Shown here piece by piece: positions 1 through 6,309 of a DNA stretch of 7,470 nt. A program made the position numbers and the translations under genes. Below the pieces are notes generated by a model. It was not told the origin of the DNA. It worked only from the letters and a program-made list of their open reading frames with translations, and ran no database searches. Numbering within the stretch: position 1 is the stretch's first letter; each line of letters begins with the position of its first letter. The stretch is from Candidatus Kariarchaeota archaeon. GTDB lineage: Archaea; Asgardarchaeota; Heimdallarchaeia; Heimdallarchaeales; Kariarchaeaceae. The stretch covers positions 1-7,470 of the forward strand of contig JAEOUB010000254.1 in assembly GCA_016839545.1 (NCBI GenBank). The letters run 5' to 3'.

Positions 1-1
1 G

Positions 2-337
2 GGATACGGTCGAGGACCACGTATCGAGATCTATGGCTCGGAGGGAGCTCTAATCATGCAGGAGGATCAATCCCTATTTGGAGGTAAATTTGGAGAGGAC
101 GAAATACCCACTCGTCTTGAGATACCCGAACAGTTGAAATTAAACATGGAGCTACAGGATGAACATATCCTTGTACCTCCATTCACTAGACTTCTTGACG
201 AATTTCAGAAATCCATACGCTCCGGCCGATCACTCCACCCCAATTTTGAGGATGGTGTCCGTATTCAGCAAATAATTGAGGCAATCAGTACGTCATCCTC
301 GAAAAAGAAATGGGTGGAGATCAAAGAGCTAGATTGA
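2..337 (+). CDS. Gfo/Idh/MocA-family oxidoreductase, C-terminal fragment (5' end outside window)
   Basis: The reading frame is open from base 2 to the TGA at 335-337 (111 codons), so the ATG at 56 is internal and the gene begins off the left edge. The visible part reads as the end of the C-terminal alpha/beta domain of Gfo/Idh/MocA NAD(P)-dependent sugar/inositol-type dehydrogenases. RIEIYGSEGAL (residues 7-17 of the fragment) is the conserved beta strand and turn. The later segment HPNFEDGVRIQQIIEAI (79-95) followed by SSSKKKWVEI is the family's usual closing helix, where a Glu-Asp-Gly precedes the last helix and a short final strand. The catalytic Lys and Rossmann domain are not in the window, so the substrate cannot be judged. 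It ends two bases before the JAMM protease ATG, suggesting co-transcription. Family assignment is fairly secure; function beyond oxidoreductase is unknown. Confidence 0.8.
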   Translation, partial: GYGRGPRIEIYGSEGALIMQEDQSLFGGKFGEDEIPTRLEIPEQLKLNMELQDEHILVPPFTRLLDEFQKSIRSGRSLHPNFEDGVRIQQIIEAISTSSSKKKWVEIKELD

Positions 338-339
338 CC

Positions 340-747
340 ATGGTCAGTATCCAGCCTGATGTGGTACTTGCCATCAGACAGCATGCTGAGCGGGATTATC
401 CCAACGAATGCTGTGGCATTTTGATAGCATCTTCCAACTCCCCAAACATAATTTCCCGGTCTCATCCTATGACCAATGTCCACGAGACTCCTCATAATCG
501 GTATTCTGTAGATCCTTTTGAGCTGATGAGGCTGGAAGATGAGCTAGATGAAAGTACCGAACTGATGGTCGGGATCTACCACAGTCATCCAGATCATCCA
601 GCCCGTCCCAGTTCCTTCGATCTCAAATATGCGTGGCCTAATTTGCTGTATGCAGTGATCGGAGTGCAGCATGGTGTGGTTGAGAAGATCACAGTATGGA
701 AATTGGGAGATAAGGAGTTTGCAGAGATCATGATCGACGAGTCTTGA
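340..747 (+). CDS. JAMM/MPN+ domain zinc metalloprotease (M67 family)
   Basis: This is a 135-residue, single-domain MPN+ protein. The full JAMM signature is visible: Glu23 in PNECCGIL, then H81-S-H83, seven residues, S91, two residues, D94 (HSHPDHPARPSSFD). The family motif is E...HxH-x7-S-x2-D; the His pair and Asp bind zinc and the Glu activates water. The conserved N-x-Y-x-x-DP segment (53-59) is also present. Known archaeal relatives cleave isopeptide bonds to ubiquitin-like SAMPs, and bacterial relatives (Mec-type) release amino acids from sulfur-carrier proteins, so a cytosolic isopeptidase or peptidase role is inferred. No ThiS/SAMP-like or E1-like gene is adjacent in the window. I chose ATG 340 because it lies two bases after the upstream stop and gives the normal family N-terminus. 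An in-frame ATG at 310 would add ten unlike residues and overlap the oxidoreductase by 28 bp. Confidence 0.9.
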   Translation: MVSIQPDVVLAIRQHAERDYPNECCGILIASSNSPNIISRSHPMTNVHETPHNRYSVDPFELMRLEDELDESTELMVGIYHSHPDHPARPSSFDLKYAWPNLLYAVIGVQHGVVEKITVWKLGDKEFAEIMIDES

Positions 748-1519
748 TCCTGAATTTATCTGGATTATCGTAGTACCCTTGTTCTATCAATTGTCGCTCA
801 ACTCTCAGAGCCTGCTGAAAATGAATGTACATGATCATGATCAGAAGGACTATGACGAATCCAGCAAGGATAACCCAGAGTATCTGGCGTCTGAGCACAA
901 GGAAGGCAATGGCATTGGTGAAATTCCACAGTGCATGCAGGCCCAGCGAATAACTCATACGGGAATATGGTGAAGGAAGAAGTCCCACTTGATACATTCC
1001 AATACCCCAGCCCAGCAGACCTGTGTATACAGGATGCCCGATGAAGGTAAAACCCCCTCGCACCAATACTACGGTGATTGCACCACTGAAATCTCCCTGC
1101 AGTAGGGTGGTCATACCGTAGACAATATTCTCAATAAATGCGAAGCCAGCACCGACAGCCACTCCATAGATCATCCCGTCAAGCCCACCGTTGAGCTGTT
1201 TCTTGCGAACAAACCAGAAGAGTATTGCACCTTTGGCACTCTCCTCCACGATAGGGGCAACAAGTACTAGATTGATAAACGCGATTGTGGTATCCTCGTA
1301 GCCACCTATGATAAATGATAGGAAGATATAGATTGGGAGGCTGATTGCAGGGCTTAGCATTCCTGCGAGAAACGCCTTGATGACCTCGGATATCGGTTCA
1401 GAATTATGATAGTCAATCCTGTAATAGAAGTGAAGAACAAGGAGGGAGAAGAAGAGCGATACCAGGGCAAGCAGTATCCAGCTGTACTGGAATTCTCCGA
1501 GAGGGTCGCTGTACTCCAC
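728..1519 (-). CDS. PrsW-family glutamic-type intramembrane protease
   Basis: A 263-residue, strongly hydrophobic protein with about seven or eight membrane segments. All hallmark PrsW motifs are in order: EE at 92-93 followed by K96 (VEESAKG), then R105; FAFIEN with E130-N131; H162 in GHPVYTG; and H195 in LHALWN. These polar residues inside membrane helices are the candidate active site. Bacterial PrsW performs site-1 cleavage of an anti-sigma factor; archaea lack that target, so the substrate here is unknown. The family is related to CAAX-type (CPBP) membrane proteases. The start is GTG at 1519, with a TATA-like GTTTATGT on the minus strand (1541-1548) about 25 bp upstream. The C-terminus is Arg/Lys rich (KFRIKTRRS), fitting a cytosolic tail. 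The last 20 bp overlap the end of the convergent JAMM gene. Confidence 0.93.
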   Translation of the reverse strand: MEYSDPLGEFQYSWILLALVSLFFSLLVLHFYYRIDYHNSEPISEVIKAFLAGMLSPAISLPIYIFLSFIIGGYEDTTIAFINLVLVAPIVEESAKGAILFWFVRKKQLNGGLDGMIYGVAVGAGFAFIENIVYGMTTLLQGDFSGAITVVLVRGGFTFIGHPVYTGLLGWGIGMYQVGLLPSPYSRMSYSLGLHALWNFTNAIAFLVLRRQILWVILAGFVIVLLIMIMYIHFQQALRVERQLIEQGYYDNPDKFRIKTRRS

Positions 1520-1540
1520 ACCTTGAGATCACTCAGGAAA

Positions 1541-1548
1541 ACATAAAC
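1541..1548 (-). promoter_or_regulatory. TATA-like box for the PrsW gene
   Basis: On the minus strand this reads GTTTATGT, centred about 25 bp before the GTG at 1519. That spacing fits an archaeal TATA box driving a leaderless or near-leaderless transcript. A GTGATC (forward 1527-1532) sits 7 bases before the GTG and could act as a Shine-Dalgarno sequence if a longer transcript exists. Confidence 0.45.
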
Positions 1549-1580
1549 TGTATGGCTATCGAGTCCTCCAACACCACGAA

Positions 1581-1590
1581 TTTTTTTATG
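1581..1590 (+). promoter_or_regulatory. TATA-like box for the M24 peptidase gene
   Basis: A T-run ending in TTTTTATG, centred about 24 bp upstream of the GTG at 1611, in the 91-bp region shared with the divergent PrsW gene. No Shine-Dalgarno sequence is seen between it and the start codon, consistent with a leaderless message. Confidence 0.5.
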
Positions 1591-1610
1591 CCACTTCTAG
1601 AAGATCACCT

Positions 1611-2717
1611 GTGATTGCAGTACCACACTCCGAGTTGGAGTCTAGAGTATCACTATTGCAGCAAAAGATGGGAGACCACCAGGTGGATGCTGTCCTCTTA
1701 CCTCTCGGAGTCTATTTTCAGTACTTTTTCGGCAAATCAGGCATGCCAAGTGAGAGGATAATTGCTGGTATCATTCCCCAGGATCAGGACCCCTTTCTAC
1801 TTGGTCCTGCATTTGAGAAATCTAACCTGGAGAGATCCACTTATGTTGATGACATTGTCCCCTGGGAGGAGACCCAGTCCCCCTACGAGATACTTGGCAG
1901 AGAGCTGACTGATAGAAAGATCGGATCCAGCATCATGGTTGATCCCAAGCTGTGGATTGACGAGGTGGAGAAAATCCAGAAATATAGCCAATCAACTCTG
2001 ACCTCGGGACATTCACTGCTTAACGCCCAGAGACAGGTCCAATCTGAGTGGGAGATCCAGCAACTGCAGGCAGCTGCCAAAGCATCAGCCGACGGGATCC
2101 TGGCAGCTCTGCCGCAGCTCAATGCTGGGATGAGCGAGCTGGAATTTGCTCCTATACTCCACAAAGAACTGTCAGACAGGTCAGGCAATCCACTTGCATT
2201 TGCACTCATCCAGTTTGGTGAGAACAGTGCAGTACCGCATGGAAGACCTACTGATAAGAAACTCAGCAATGACTCAGTTGTGCTTATCGATGCGGGATCT
2301 CCAGTCAATGGATATCAGGGTGATATCACAATTACTGTGCCATTTGGTAAGCCTGAGGGATACCAGGAGGTCTACGAGCTGGTTTACCAGGCTAATCGTG
2401 CGGCACTGGATGCAGATCGAGAGGGCATGACAGGTGCTGAGCTTGACGGTATTGCTCGAAACCTTATCTCCGATGGGGGACATGGACCGCATTTCACCCA
2501 CCGGTTGGGTCATGGCATCGGCCTTGAAGTGCATGAAGATCCATACATGGTCGGCACCAACAATGTGCCGTTGGTAGTGGGTAACTGCCATACGATCGAA
2601 CCTGGCATCTACATACCTGGAAAATTTGGTGTCCGTATAGAGGATGATGTGGTTGTTGGTAAAAATGGAGGGGAGCTACTGTATGCAACTCCACGCCATA
2701 ATTTTGATCTGTTTTAA
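1611..2717 (+). CDS. M24-family metallopeptidase, Xaa-Pro dipeptidase/aminopeptidase P-like
   Basis: A 368-residue, two-domain protein of normal length for prolidase-like M24B enzymes. The N-terminal creatinase-type domain covers about residues 8-140, and the pita-bread catalytic domain runs from about 147 to the end. All five metal ligands are visible: D227 (LIDAGSPVNGYQGD), D238, H301 (HRLGHGIGLEVHEDP), E330 (TIEPGIYI) and E344 (GVRIEDD). H210 in VPHG matches the conserved proton-shuttling histidine. It should be a cytosolic dinuclear metal enzyme that removes residues next to proline during peptide turnover; dipeptidase and aminopeptidase P activity cannot be told apart from sequence alone. 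The start is GTG at 1611, about 24 bp after a TATA-like box. Its TAA stop interlocks with the stop of the convergent membrane-protein gene. Confidence 0.93.
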   Translation: MIAVPHSELESRVSLLQQKMGDHQVDAVLLPLGVYFQYFFGKSGMPSERIIAGIIPQDQDPFLLGPAFEKSNLERSTYVDDIVPWEETQSPYEILGRELTDRKIGSSIMVDPKLWIDEVEKIQKYSQSTLTSGHSLLNAQRQVQSEWEIQQLQAAAKASADGILAALPQLNAGMSELEFAPILHKELSDRSGNPLAFALIQFGENSAVPHGRPTDKKLSNDSVVLIDAGSPVNGYQGDITITVPFGKPEGYQEVYELVYQANRAALDADREGMTGAELDGIARNLISDGGHGPHFTHRLGHGIGLEVHEDPYMVGTNNVPLVVGNCHTIEPGIYIPGKFGVRIEDDVVVGKNGGELLYATPRHNFDLF

Positions 2718-3514
2718 CCGCCTTGAGAAAGTCTGAATACAACAAACATGAATATTGCAAACAGCATTGCAATTGCAAATTGCAATCCGAGAACTCCCCA
2801 GTTGCGTTTTATCTTGACCTGCTGTCGCGGAGCCCCACCTTCTGCAGTCATCCGCTGGAAACGGGCATCCTGTTGGATTGCTGCCTTTCTCTCTTCTTCT
2901 GAAGCGTCGGAAGCCTTCTTGGTACCGAAGACAGAACTGCCACCATATGCATATTTTCCTTCTTTACCAGAGACACCTGCAGATTGACTTGTCTCCTCGA
3001 ATTCCACGTACTCCTTCAGGGGATCTCCTCGGTAGGCAAGTGTGGACATGAAACCGATGATGTATATTGCCATGATAATGTAGACAAAACCAGGTGAGAA
3101 CCAGTTGTTGGGGTTCGTTCCGATGTTGTCCTCAACTGCATCTGTGAACCCGTCCCGGTCCGTGTCAACTCTTTCGTAATCTGTTCCCGTACAGTACCCC
3201 ATGAGTTCATTGGCGAACACTGGGTCAGTTGGCCCGTGGAAAATTGCATCTCCTTTTTCACAAGGGAAGTCAGGAGATCCTTCTATCTTGTCAGGTAAGA
3301 GGTCTTGATCGGTGTCTAGTTGATCTGCACGGTGGATAAATCCAACGGAAGGAGTGCGGATCCCGCTACCTCGGTTTCCAACAGAGAGCACTCCCATCAT
3401 CAGTGCAAACATAGACCCGATGAAGAGAATTACAAAGAGAAATGTGAAAATAACTCGCAAGTCCTCTCTCCAGATTTTTCTGATGAACTTAACGAGATTG
3501 AATTCTTGACTCAT
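2714..3514 (-). CDS. Membrane protein with TSP3-like calcium-binding repeats (uncharacterised)
   Basis: 266 residues; no named family recognised. TM1 lies at about 21-45 after a basic cytosolic end (KFIRKIWREDLR), TM2 at about 142-160, and TM3 at about 240-261. The 47-140 loop, predicted outside, has two acidic motifs of the thrombospondin type 3 kind: LDTDQDLLPDKIEG (66-79) and VDTDRDGFTDAVEDNIGTNP (116-135). Such DxDxDG...D..E motifs bind calcium. Two cysteines (84 and 108) between them could form a disulfide. The 161-238 loop is polar, Gly/Ser/Lys/Glu rich and probably disordered and cytosolic. Function is unknown; cell-surface structure or calcium sensing is only a guess. ATG 3514 is the first possible start, since an in-frame TAG lies just upstream. 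The palindromic AT element at 3546-3563 is its likely promoter, about 35 bp away, giving a short leader. Confidence 0.85.
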   Translation of the reverse strand: MSQEFNLVKFIRKIWREDLRVIFTFLFVILFIGSMFALMMGVLSVGNRGSGIRTPSVGFIHRADQLDTDQDLLPDKIEGSPDFPCEKGDAIFHGPTDPVFANELMGYCTGTDYERVDTDRDGFTDAVEDNIGTNPNNWFSPGFVYIIMAIYIIGFMSTLAYRGDPLKEYVEFEETSQSAGVSGKEGKYAYGGSSVFGTKKASDASEEERKAAIQQDARFQRMTAEGGAPRQQVKIKRNWGVLGLQFAIAMLFAIFMFVVFRLSQGG

Positions 3515-3545
3515 GGTATCCTACAATACTCCTGTGAGGGGTTCC

Positions 3546-3563
3546 ATTTAATAGTTATTAAAT
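3546..3563. promoter_or_regulatory. Perfect inverted repeat in divergent promoter region
   Basis: Arms ATTTAATA (3546-3553) and TATTAAAT (3556-3563) are exact reverse complements around a two-base GT centre, so each strand reads TATTAAAT. It lies between the divergent membrane-protein gene (start 3514) and zinc-finger gene. It could be a bidirectional TATA element or the binding site of a dimeric regulator; the sequence does not decide between them. Confidence 0.5.
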
Positions 3564-3620
3564 GATGAAAGTATGATTGAGTGACACCGCAAAATATGTC
3601 ACCAAAGCACACAACCACAA

Positions 3621-3628
3621 TTATATAG
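3621..3628 (+). promoter_or_regulatory. TATA-like box for the zinc-finger membrane protein
   Basis: TTATATAG centred about 27 bp before the ATG at 3652, matching the box-to-start spacing of the neighbouring genes. It is the main argument for starting that gene at 3652 and not at the in-frame TTG at 3577, because it would otherwise fall inside the coding region. Confidence 0.45.
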
Positions 3629-3651
3629 TGCCAAGCAAGGATTATCTCAGA

Positions 3652-4134
3652 ATGGATACCACACAGAGGAGAATTGTACCTCGCCTGGGATTGATCCTGG
3701 TGATAACACTGGTATTCTATATTGTGATTATCGGCTATCTAAGGAACTTCATCGATGGTCCTGGATATTTTGGTGTACTTGCTGTTTTTTCTCTGACCTA
3801 CTTCCTACTCCTCATCCTGCTCTGGGTTCGAGAGCGAACCCTGTATTTTGACTATATCATGCAAAGAAGAATCGAGTCGGGTAATGCACAGTATCTCCTG
3901 TGCCCTTCTTGCAGGGTGATCCAGGTCAAGGGAACTCTCCAATGCAGTTCATGTGGAGATGAATGGATTGTATGTCAGACATGCAGAGTACCTTTTGAGC
4001 CTGAGACCAAAGTGTTGGTATCACCTTGCTCTGGTCTCGGTTTTCACTTCGATCACTTTGAGGCAGCACTCAGGGAGCTAGGCTACTGTCCTGTCTGCAA
4101 GTCTGACCTTCCGCTGAATACTGCCAATTGGTAA
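3652..4134 (+). CDS. Two-TM protein with zinc ribbon and RING-H2-like module (uncharacterised)
   Basis: 160 residues from ATG 3652. An in-frame TTG at 3577 would extend it to 185, but the TATA-like box at 3621-3628 and the weak TTG argue for the shorter form. Two membrane helices (about 12-30 and 40-59) form a hairpin; the following WVRER is basic, placing the C-terminus in the cytosol. A four-Cys zinc ribbon follows: CPSC (84, 87) and CSSC (98, 101). A second module comes next: CQTC (108, 111), C126, H132, H135, CPVC (146, 149). Its order C-x2-C, C, H-x2-H, C-x2-C resembles a RING-H2 finger, but only seven of eight ligands are obvious. RING fingers recruit E2 enzymes in ubiquitin systems, while similar zinc folds also serve only as protein-binding modules. 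The gene is read divergently from the TSP3-like protein. Function is unknown. Confidence 0.8.
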   Translation: MDTTQRRIVPRLGLILVITLVFYIVIIGYLRNFIDGPGYFGVLAVFSLTYFLLLILLWVRERTLYFDYIMQRRIESGNAQYLLCPSCRVIQVKGTLQCSSCGDEWIVCQTCRVPFEPETKVLVSPCSGLGFHFDHFEAALRELGYCPVCKSDLPLNTANW

Positions 4135-4175
4135 TGTGTTAATTTCAACGATTCAAAAATGAGGTAGGATAATCC

Positions 4176-4182
4176 ATTTATG
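4176..4182 (+). promoter_or_regulatory. TATA-like box for the alpha/beta hydrolase gene
   Basis: ATTTATG centred 26 bp before the GTG at 4205, preceded by a purine-rich stretch (GAGGTAGGATAA, 4161-4172). The 70-bp gap after the zinc-finger gene holds nothing else notable, and no Shine-Dalgarno sequence precedes the GTG. Confidence 0.45.
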
Positions 4183-4204
4183 GGTCACCAAAAGTTGCAG
4201 GTAA

Positions 4205-5086
4205 GTGGCTCAGAAACCCTCACTCTCAGTAGAGGACTACGACTCTGTCGAGTTCTGGAAACAGCATTTTGACAGTAGCAGTACTGTATCTCTGGGATAT
4301 TACGATATGGATGACACAGTCAAGCTCTTTGGGGTACATTCCCAGCCTAAGTCGCCCAACGGCCGTACTGTCTTAGTTATTCCTGGTTGGTTCTCATTGG
4401 TAATGGGATGGAGAGAGGTCACCAAGGAACTATCCAAAGAGGCAGAAGTCTGGTATATCGAGACCAGGGAGAAGGGGAGTAGTATTTTACCGAAAAATAA
4501 AGTGGACATGTCTGTCGAGAGAATGACAGATGACCTGATTCAATTTACTCAGAGTGTCGGTCTCGATCTGTCTGAATGTGTAGTAGTTGCATCTTCCATG
4601 GGTGGAACTGTGATGCTGGAGTACCTTGGTAGACAGAACAATCTACCCTATGCCTCAATTCTGATAGGTCCCAATCCGGAGTTTGAGGTGCCAAAGCGAC
4701 TGCTGAGTGTGCTCCTCCGTCTTCCTGCTGCTTTGATTGACCGCTTCAAATTCCTGGTCAAGTGGTATATCCGTAATTTCAAGATTGACATGAAGAAGGA
4801 GCCTCAACAGTACGCCAAGTACTCAAATGTTCTTGATCTAGCAACGGGGAGAAAGATAAAAACTTCTGCAAAGGACTGTCTGTGGTATATGGCATGGGAT
4901 CATCTTCGTTCTGCAGAGATTGATTCAAAGGTTATCCTGGTGGGTGCTTCCTCCGACAAGATGCATGGTGCTGAGATGACACAGAAAATCAAAGAAGTTA
5001 TCCCCACAGCGGAATACGTTGATTTCCCCTCGAATCATGCCACTCATTCCATTGAGATGGGTGAGTTTGTCCTCAAATATGTGTGA
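4205..5086 (+). CDS. Alpha/beta hydrolase-fold protein
   Basis: 293 residues, a usual length for a single alpha/beta hydrolase domain, with no signal peptide, so probably cytosolic. The first core strand ends in VLVIPGWFS (56-64), giving the oxyanion-hole turn. The nucleophile elbow is VVVASSMGGT (126-135) with S131 as likely nucleophile; its small residue at -2 is Ala where Gly is typical. The acid is probably D251 (LVGASSDKMHG), and the histidine is H278 or H281 (SNHATHS). A helical lid rich in basic and aromatic residues lies at about 163-235. Substrate is not predictable: an esterase, lipase or C-C bond hydrolase would all fit. The start is GTG at 4205, placed by the TATA-like box 26 bp upstream. 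It is co-directional with its neighbours but separated from the next gene by 185 bp, so probably transcribed alone. Confidence 0.88.
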   Translation: MAQKPSLSVEDYDSVEFWKQHFDSSSTVSLGYYDMDDTVKLFGVHSQPKSPNGRTVLVIPGWFSLVMGWREVTKELSKEAEVWYIETREKGSSILPKNKVDMSVERMTDDLIQFTQSVGLDLSECVVVASSMGGTVMLEYLGRQNNLPYASILIGPNPEFEVPKRLLSVLLRLPAALIDRFKFLVKWYIRNFKIDMKKEPQQYAKYSNVLDLATGRKIKTSAKDCLWYMAWDHLRSAEIDSKVILVGASSDKMHGAEMTQKIKEVIPTAEYVDFPSNHATHSIEMGEFVLKYV

Positions 5087-5224
5087 TTGTATCAAAGATA
5101 TACCTCTCAGAAACGTATCAATCCAGCTACTGGAGTAGGCATTACCAACAAAGCCCTCTGCGATTGAACCTATTTTGACATTTCGAGTGTGCAGTCAATG
5201 AGCGGAGACACTACTTTTAGGCAG

Positions 5225-5240
5225 ATCAAAAATCAAAAAT
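5225..5240 (+). repeat. Tandem 7-bp repeat upstream of the phosphotransferase gene
   Basis: Two head-to-tail copies of ATCAAAA (5225-5231 and 5232-5238) followed by a partial third AT. They abut the TATA-like box at 5239-5246 and could be an upstream promoter element or simple A-rich slippage. The rest of the 185-bp gap (5087-5224) shows no ORF, RNA gene or clear terminator hairpin. Confidence 0.45.
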
Positions 5241-5246
5241 TTTTAT
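5239..5246 (+). promoter_or_regulatory. TATA-like box for the phosphotransferase gene
   Basis: ATTTTTAT centred about 29 bp before the ATG at 5272 and part of a locally AT-only stretch. No Shine-Dalgarno sequence lies before the ATG. The upstream ATG at 5263 is not usable because it runs into TGA two codons later. Confidence 0.5.
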
Positions 5247-5271
5247 CCTCCAAGTCCCGACTATGGATTGA

Positions 5272-6291
5272 ATGCAGGCATTCGAGGTTGCAGAGGGCTT
5301 AACTGACTATTACACCAAAGCCTACACAGAATACGAGGAAGTGGTGATCTCCAATGTGACCCGGATGACCGAAGGATGGGAGACTATTGTCTACGCTTAC
5401 AATCTCTCATATTTCCATCGGGGAAGGTTCTCAAAAGATCTGATCATCAGATTTTACCCCGGTAGCGATGGTGCAGAGAAAGCAGTCAAAGAGTTCAATC
5501 TGATGGCATCACTGATGATGACGACAATCCAGGTTCCCGATCCTTACCGTCTGGAGACCGAGTCTAACCTAGGAATGCCGTTTATCATCATGGAGAAGAT
5601 TGTGGGTGAGCTGATGTCGAATCGAATTCTAGAGGATCAGGCCAACCTGGACTGGTACCTCACGAATTTTGCACTGACACTGGTGGAAATTCATACAGTT
5701 GATTTTCAGACAATGATTCACCGCAGTGATACCTACAAAGGTGCAGAGACTCCCTACAAGTACCTGGCTCAGCAGCTTACCGGTTACAAGGACAGGATCG
5801 AGATGCATAACAAGCCAGAATTCATTCCTGTACTTCGCTGGCTGGTTGAACGTATGGATACTGTGCCAAACAACCGGTTGTCACTACTACATGGTGATTT
5901 TCACCTGGCCAATGTGATGATTGACAATGACAAGGATCTGTATGTCATTGACTGGATAGATGCATCAATTGGTGATTTCAGAGTGGATCTGGCGTGGACT
6001 CTGCTGTTGCATGAGATCAATCTAGGCAAGCCAATACGTGATACTATCCTCAATACCTACACCCAGAATGCTCCCTTTCCAGTTGAGGAGATCAAGTACT
6101 TCGAGGTCCTGGCAATTCTGCGGCAGCTTCTAGATCTCTCAATTAATTTCAACTACCAGAACGAGATGGCGAGACTCAACCCCAATGTGGTCGATCACAT
6201 GAAAGACAACCTGGAGCCCGTTAAACGATCACTCAGAATACTCTACGGTCATACTCACATCAAGATTCCTGAATTTGAGCAGATGCTGTGA
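5272..6291 (+). CDS. APH/choline-kinase-fold phosphotransferase
   Basis: 339 residues of protein-kinase-like fold (aminoglycoside phosphotransferase / APH family, PF01636 type). The N-lobe runs to about residue 110, with a nucleotide-binding turn near GWETIVYAY (35-43) and a strand DLIIRFYPG (56-64), where Arg replaces the usual Lys, as in many APH relatives. The hinge is probably IIMEKIVGE (105-113). In the C-lobe, HGDFHLANVMID (207-218) is the Brenner catalytic motif with D209 and N214. VIDWIDASIGD (225-235) supplies the metal-binding D227, equivalent to DFG. All catalytic residues are intact, so it should transfer phosphate from a nucleotide to a small molecule. Family members act on aminoglycosides, choline, homoserine, sugars or acyl compounds; none is favoured here. 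ATG 5272 is the first start after an upstream stop. Confidence 0.9.
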   Translation: MQAFEVAEGLTDYYTKAYTEYEEVVISNVTRMTEGWETIVYAYNLSYFHRGRFSKDLIIRFYPGSDGAEKAVKEFNLMASLMMTTIQVPDPYRLETESNLGMPFIIMEKIVGELMSNRILEDQANLDWYLTNFALTLVEIHTVDFQTMIHRSDTYKGAETPYKYLAQQLTGYKDRIEMHNKPEFIPVLRWLVERMDTVPNNRLSLLHGDFHLANVMIDNDKDLYVIDWIDASIGDFRVDLAWTLLLHEINLGKPIRDTILNTYTQNAPFPVEEIKYFEVLAILRQLLDLSINFNYQNEMARLNPNVVDHMKDNLEPVKRSLRILYGHTHIKIPEFEQML

Positions 6292-6309
6292 GTTAGTATT
6301 ATCCCACCA

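Noticed and set aside
824..843. GATC-rich repeat (ATGATCATGATC)
   Set aside because: Inside the PrsW gene, where it encodes the MIMYIH membrane segment; explained by codons for Met/Ile and not a regulatory array.
779..973. 64-residue plus-strand ORF
   Set aside because: Lies entirely inside the PrsW coding region on the other strand, where all PrsW motifs are intact; no recognisable protein features.
1883..2308. 141-residue minus-strand ORF
   Set aside because: Antisense shadow of the M24 peptidase; Ser/Leu-rich translation typical of an antisense frame.
3577..3651. N-terminal extension of the zinc-finger protein from TTG 3577
   Set aside because: TTG is a weak start, the stretch contains a TATA-like box at the right distance from ATG 3652, and its residues show no recognisable feature. 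Not fully excluded.
5087..5271. Possible tRNA or small RNA in the longest intergenic gap
   Set aside because: No cloverleaf arms, GTTCRA-type T-loop or stable hairpin seen; only promoter-like AT-rich sequence near the 3' end.
5272..6291. Aminoglycoside resistance gene
   Set aside because: The fold and Brenner motif are shared by many small-molecule kinases; nothing points to a known resistance enzyme and no mobile element is nearby.
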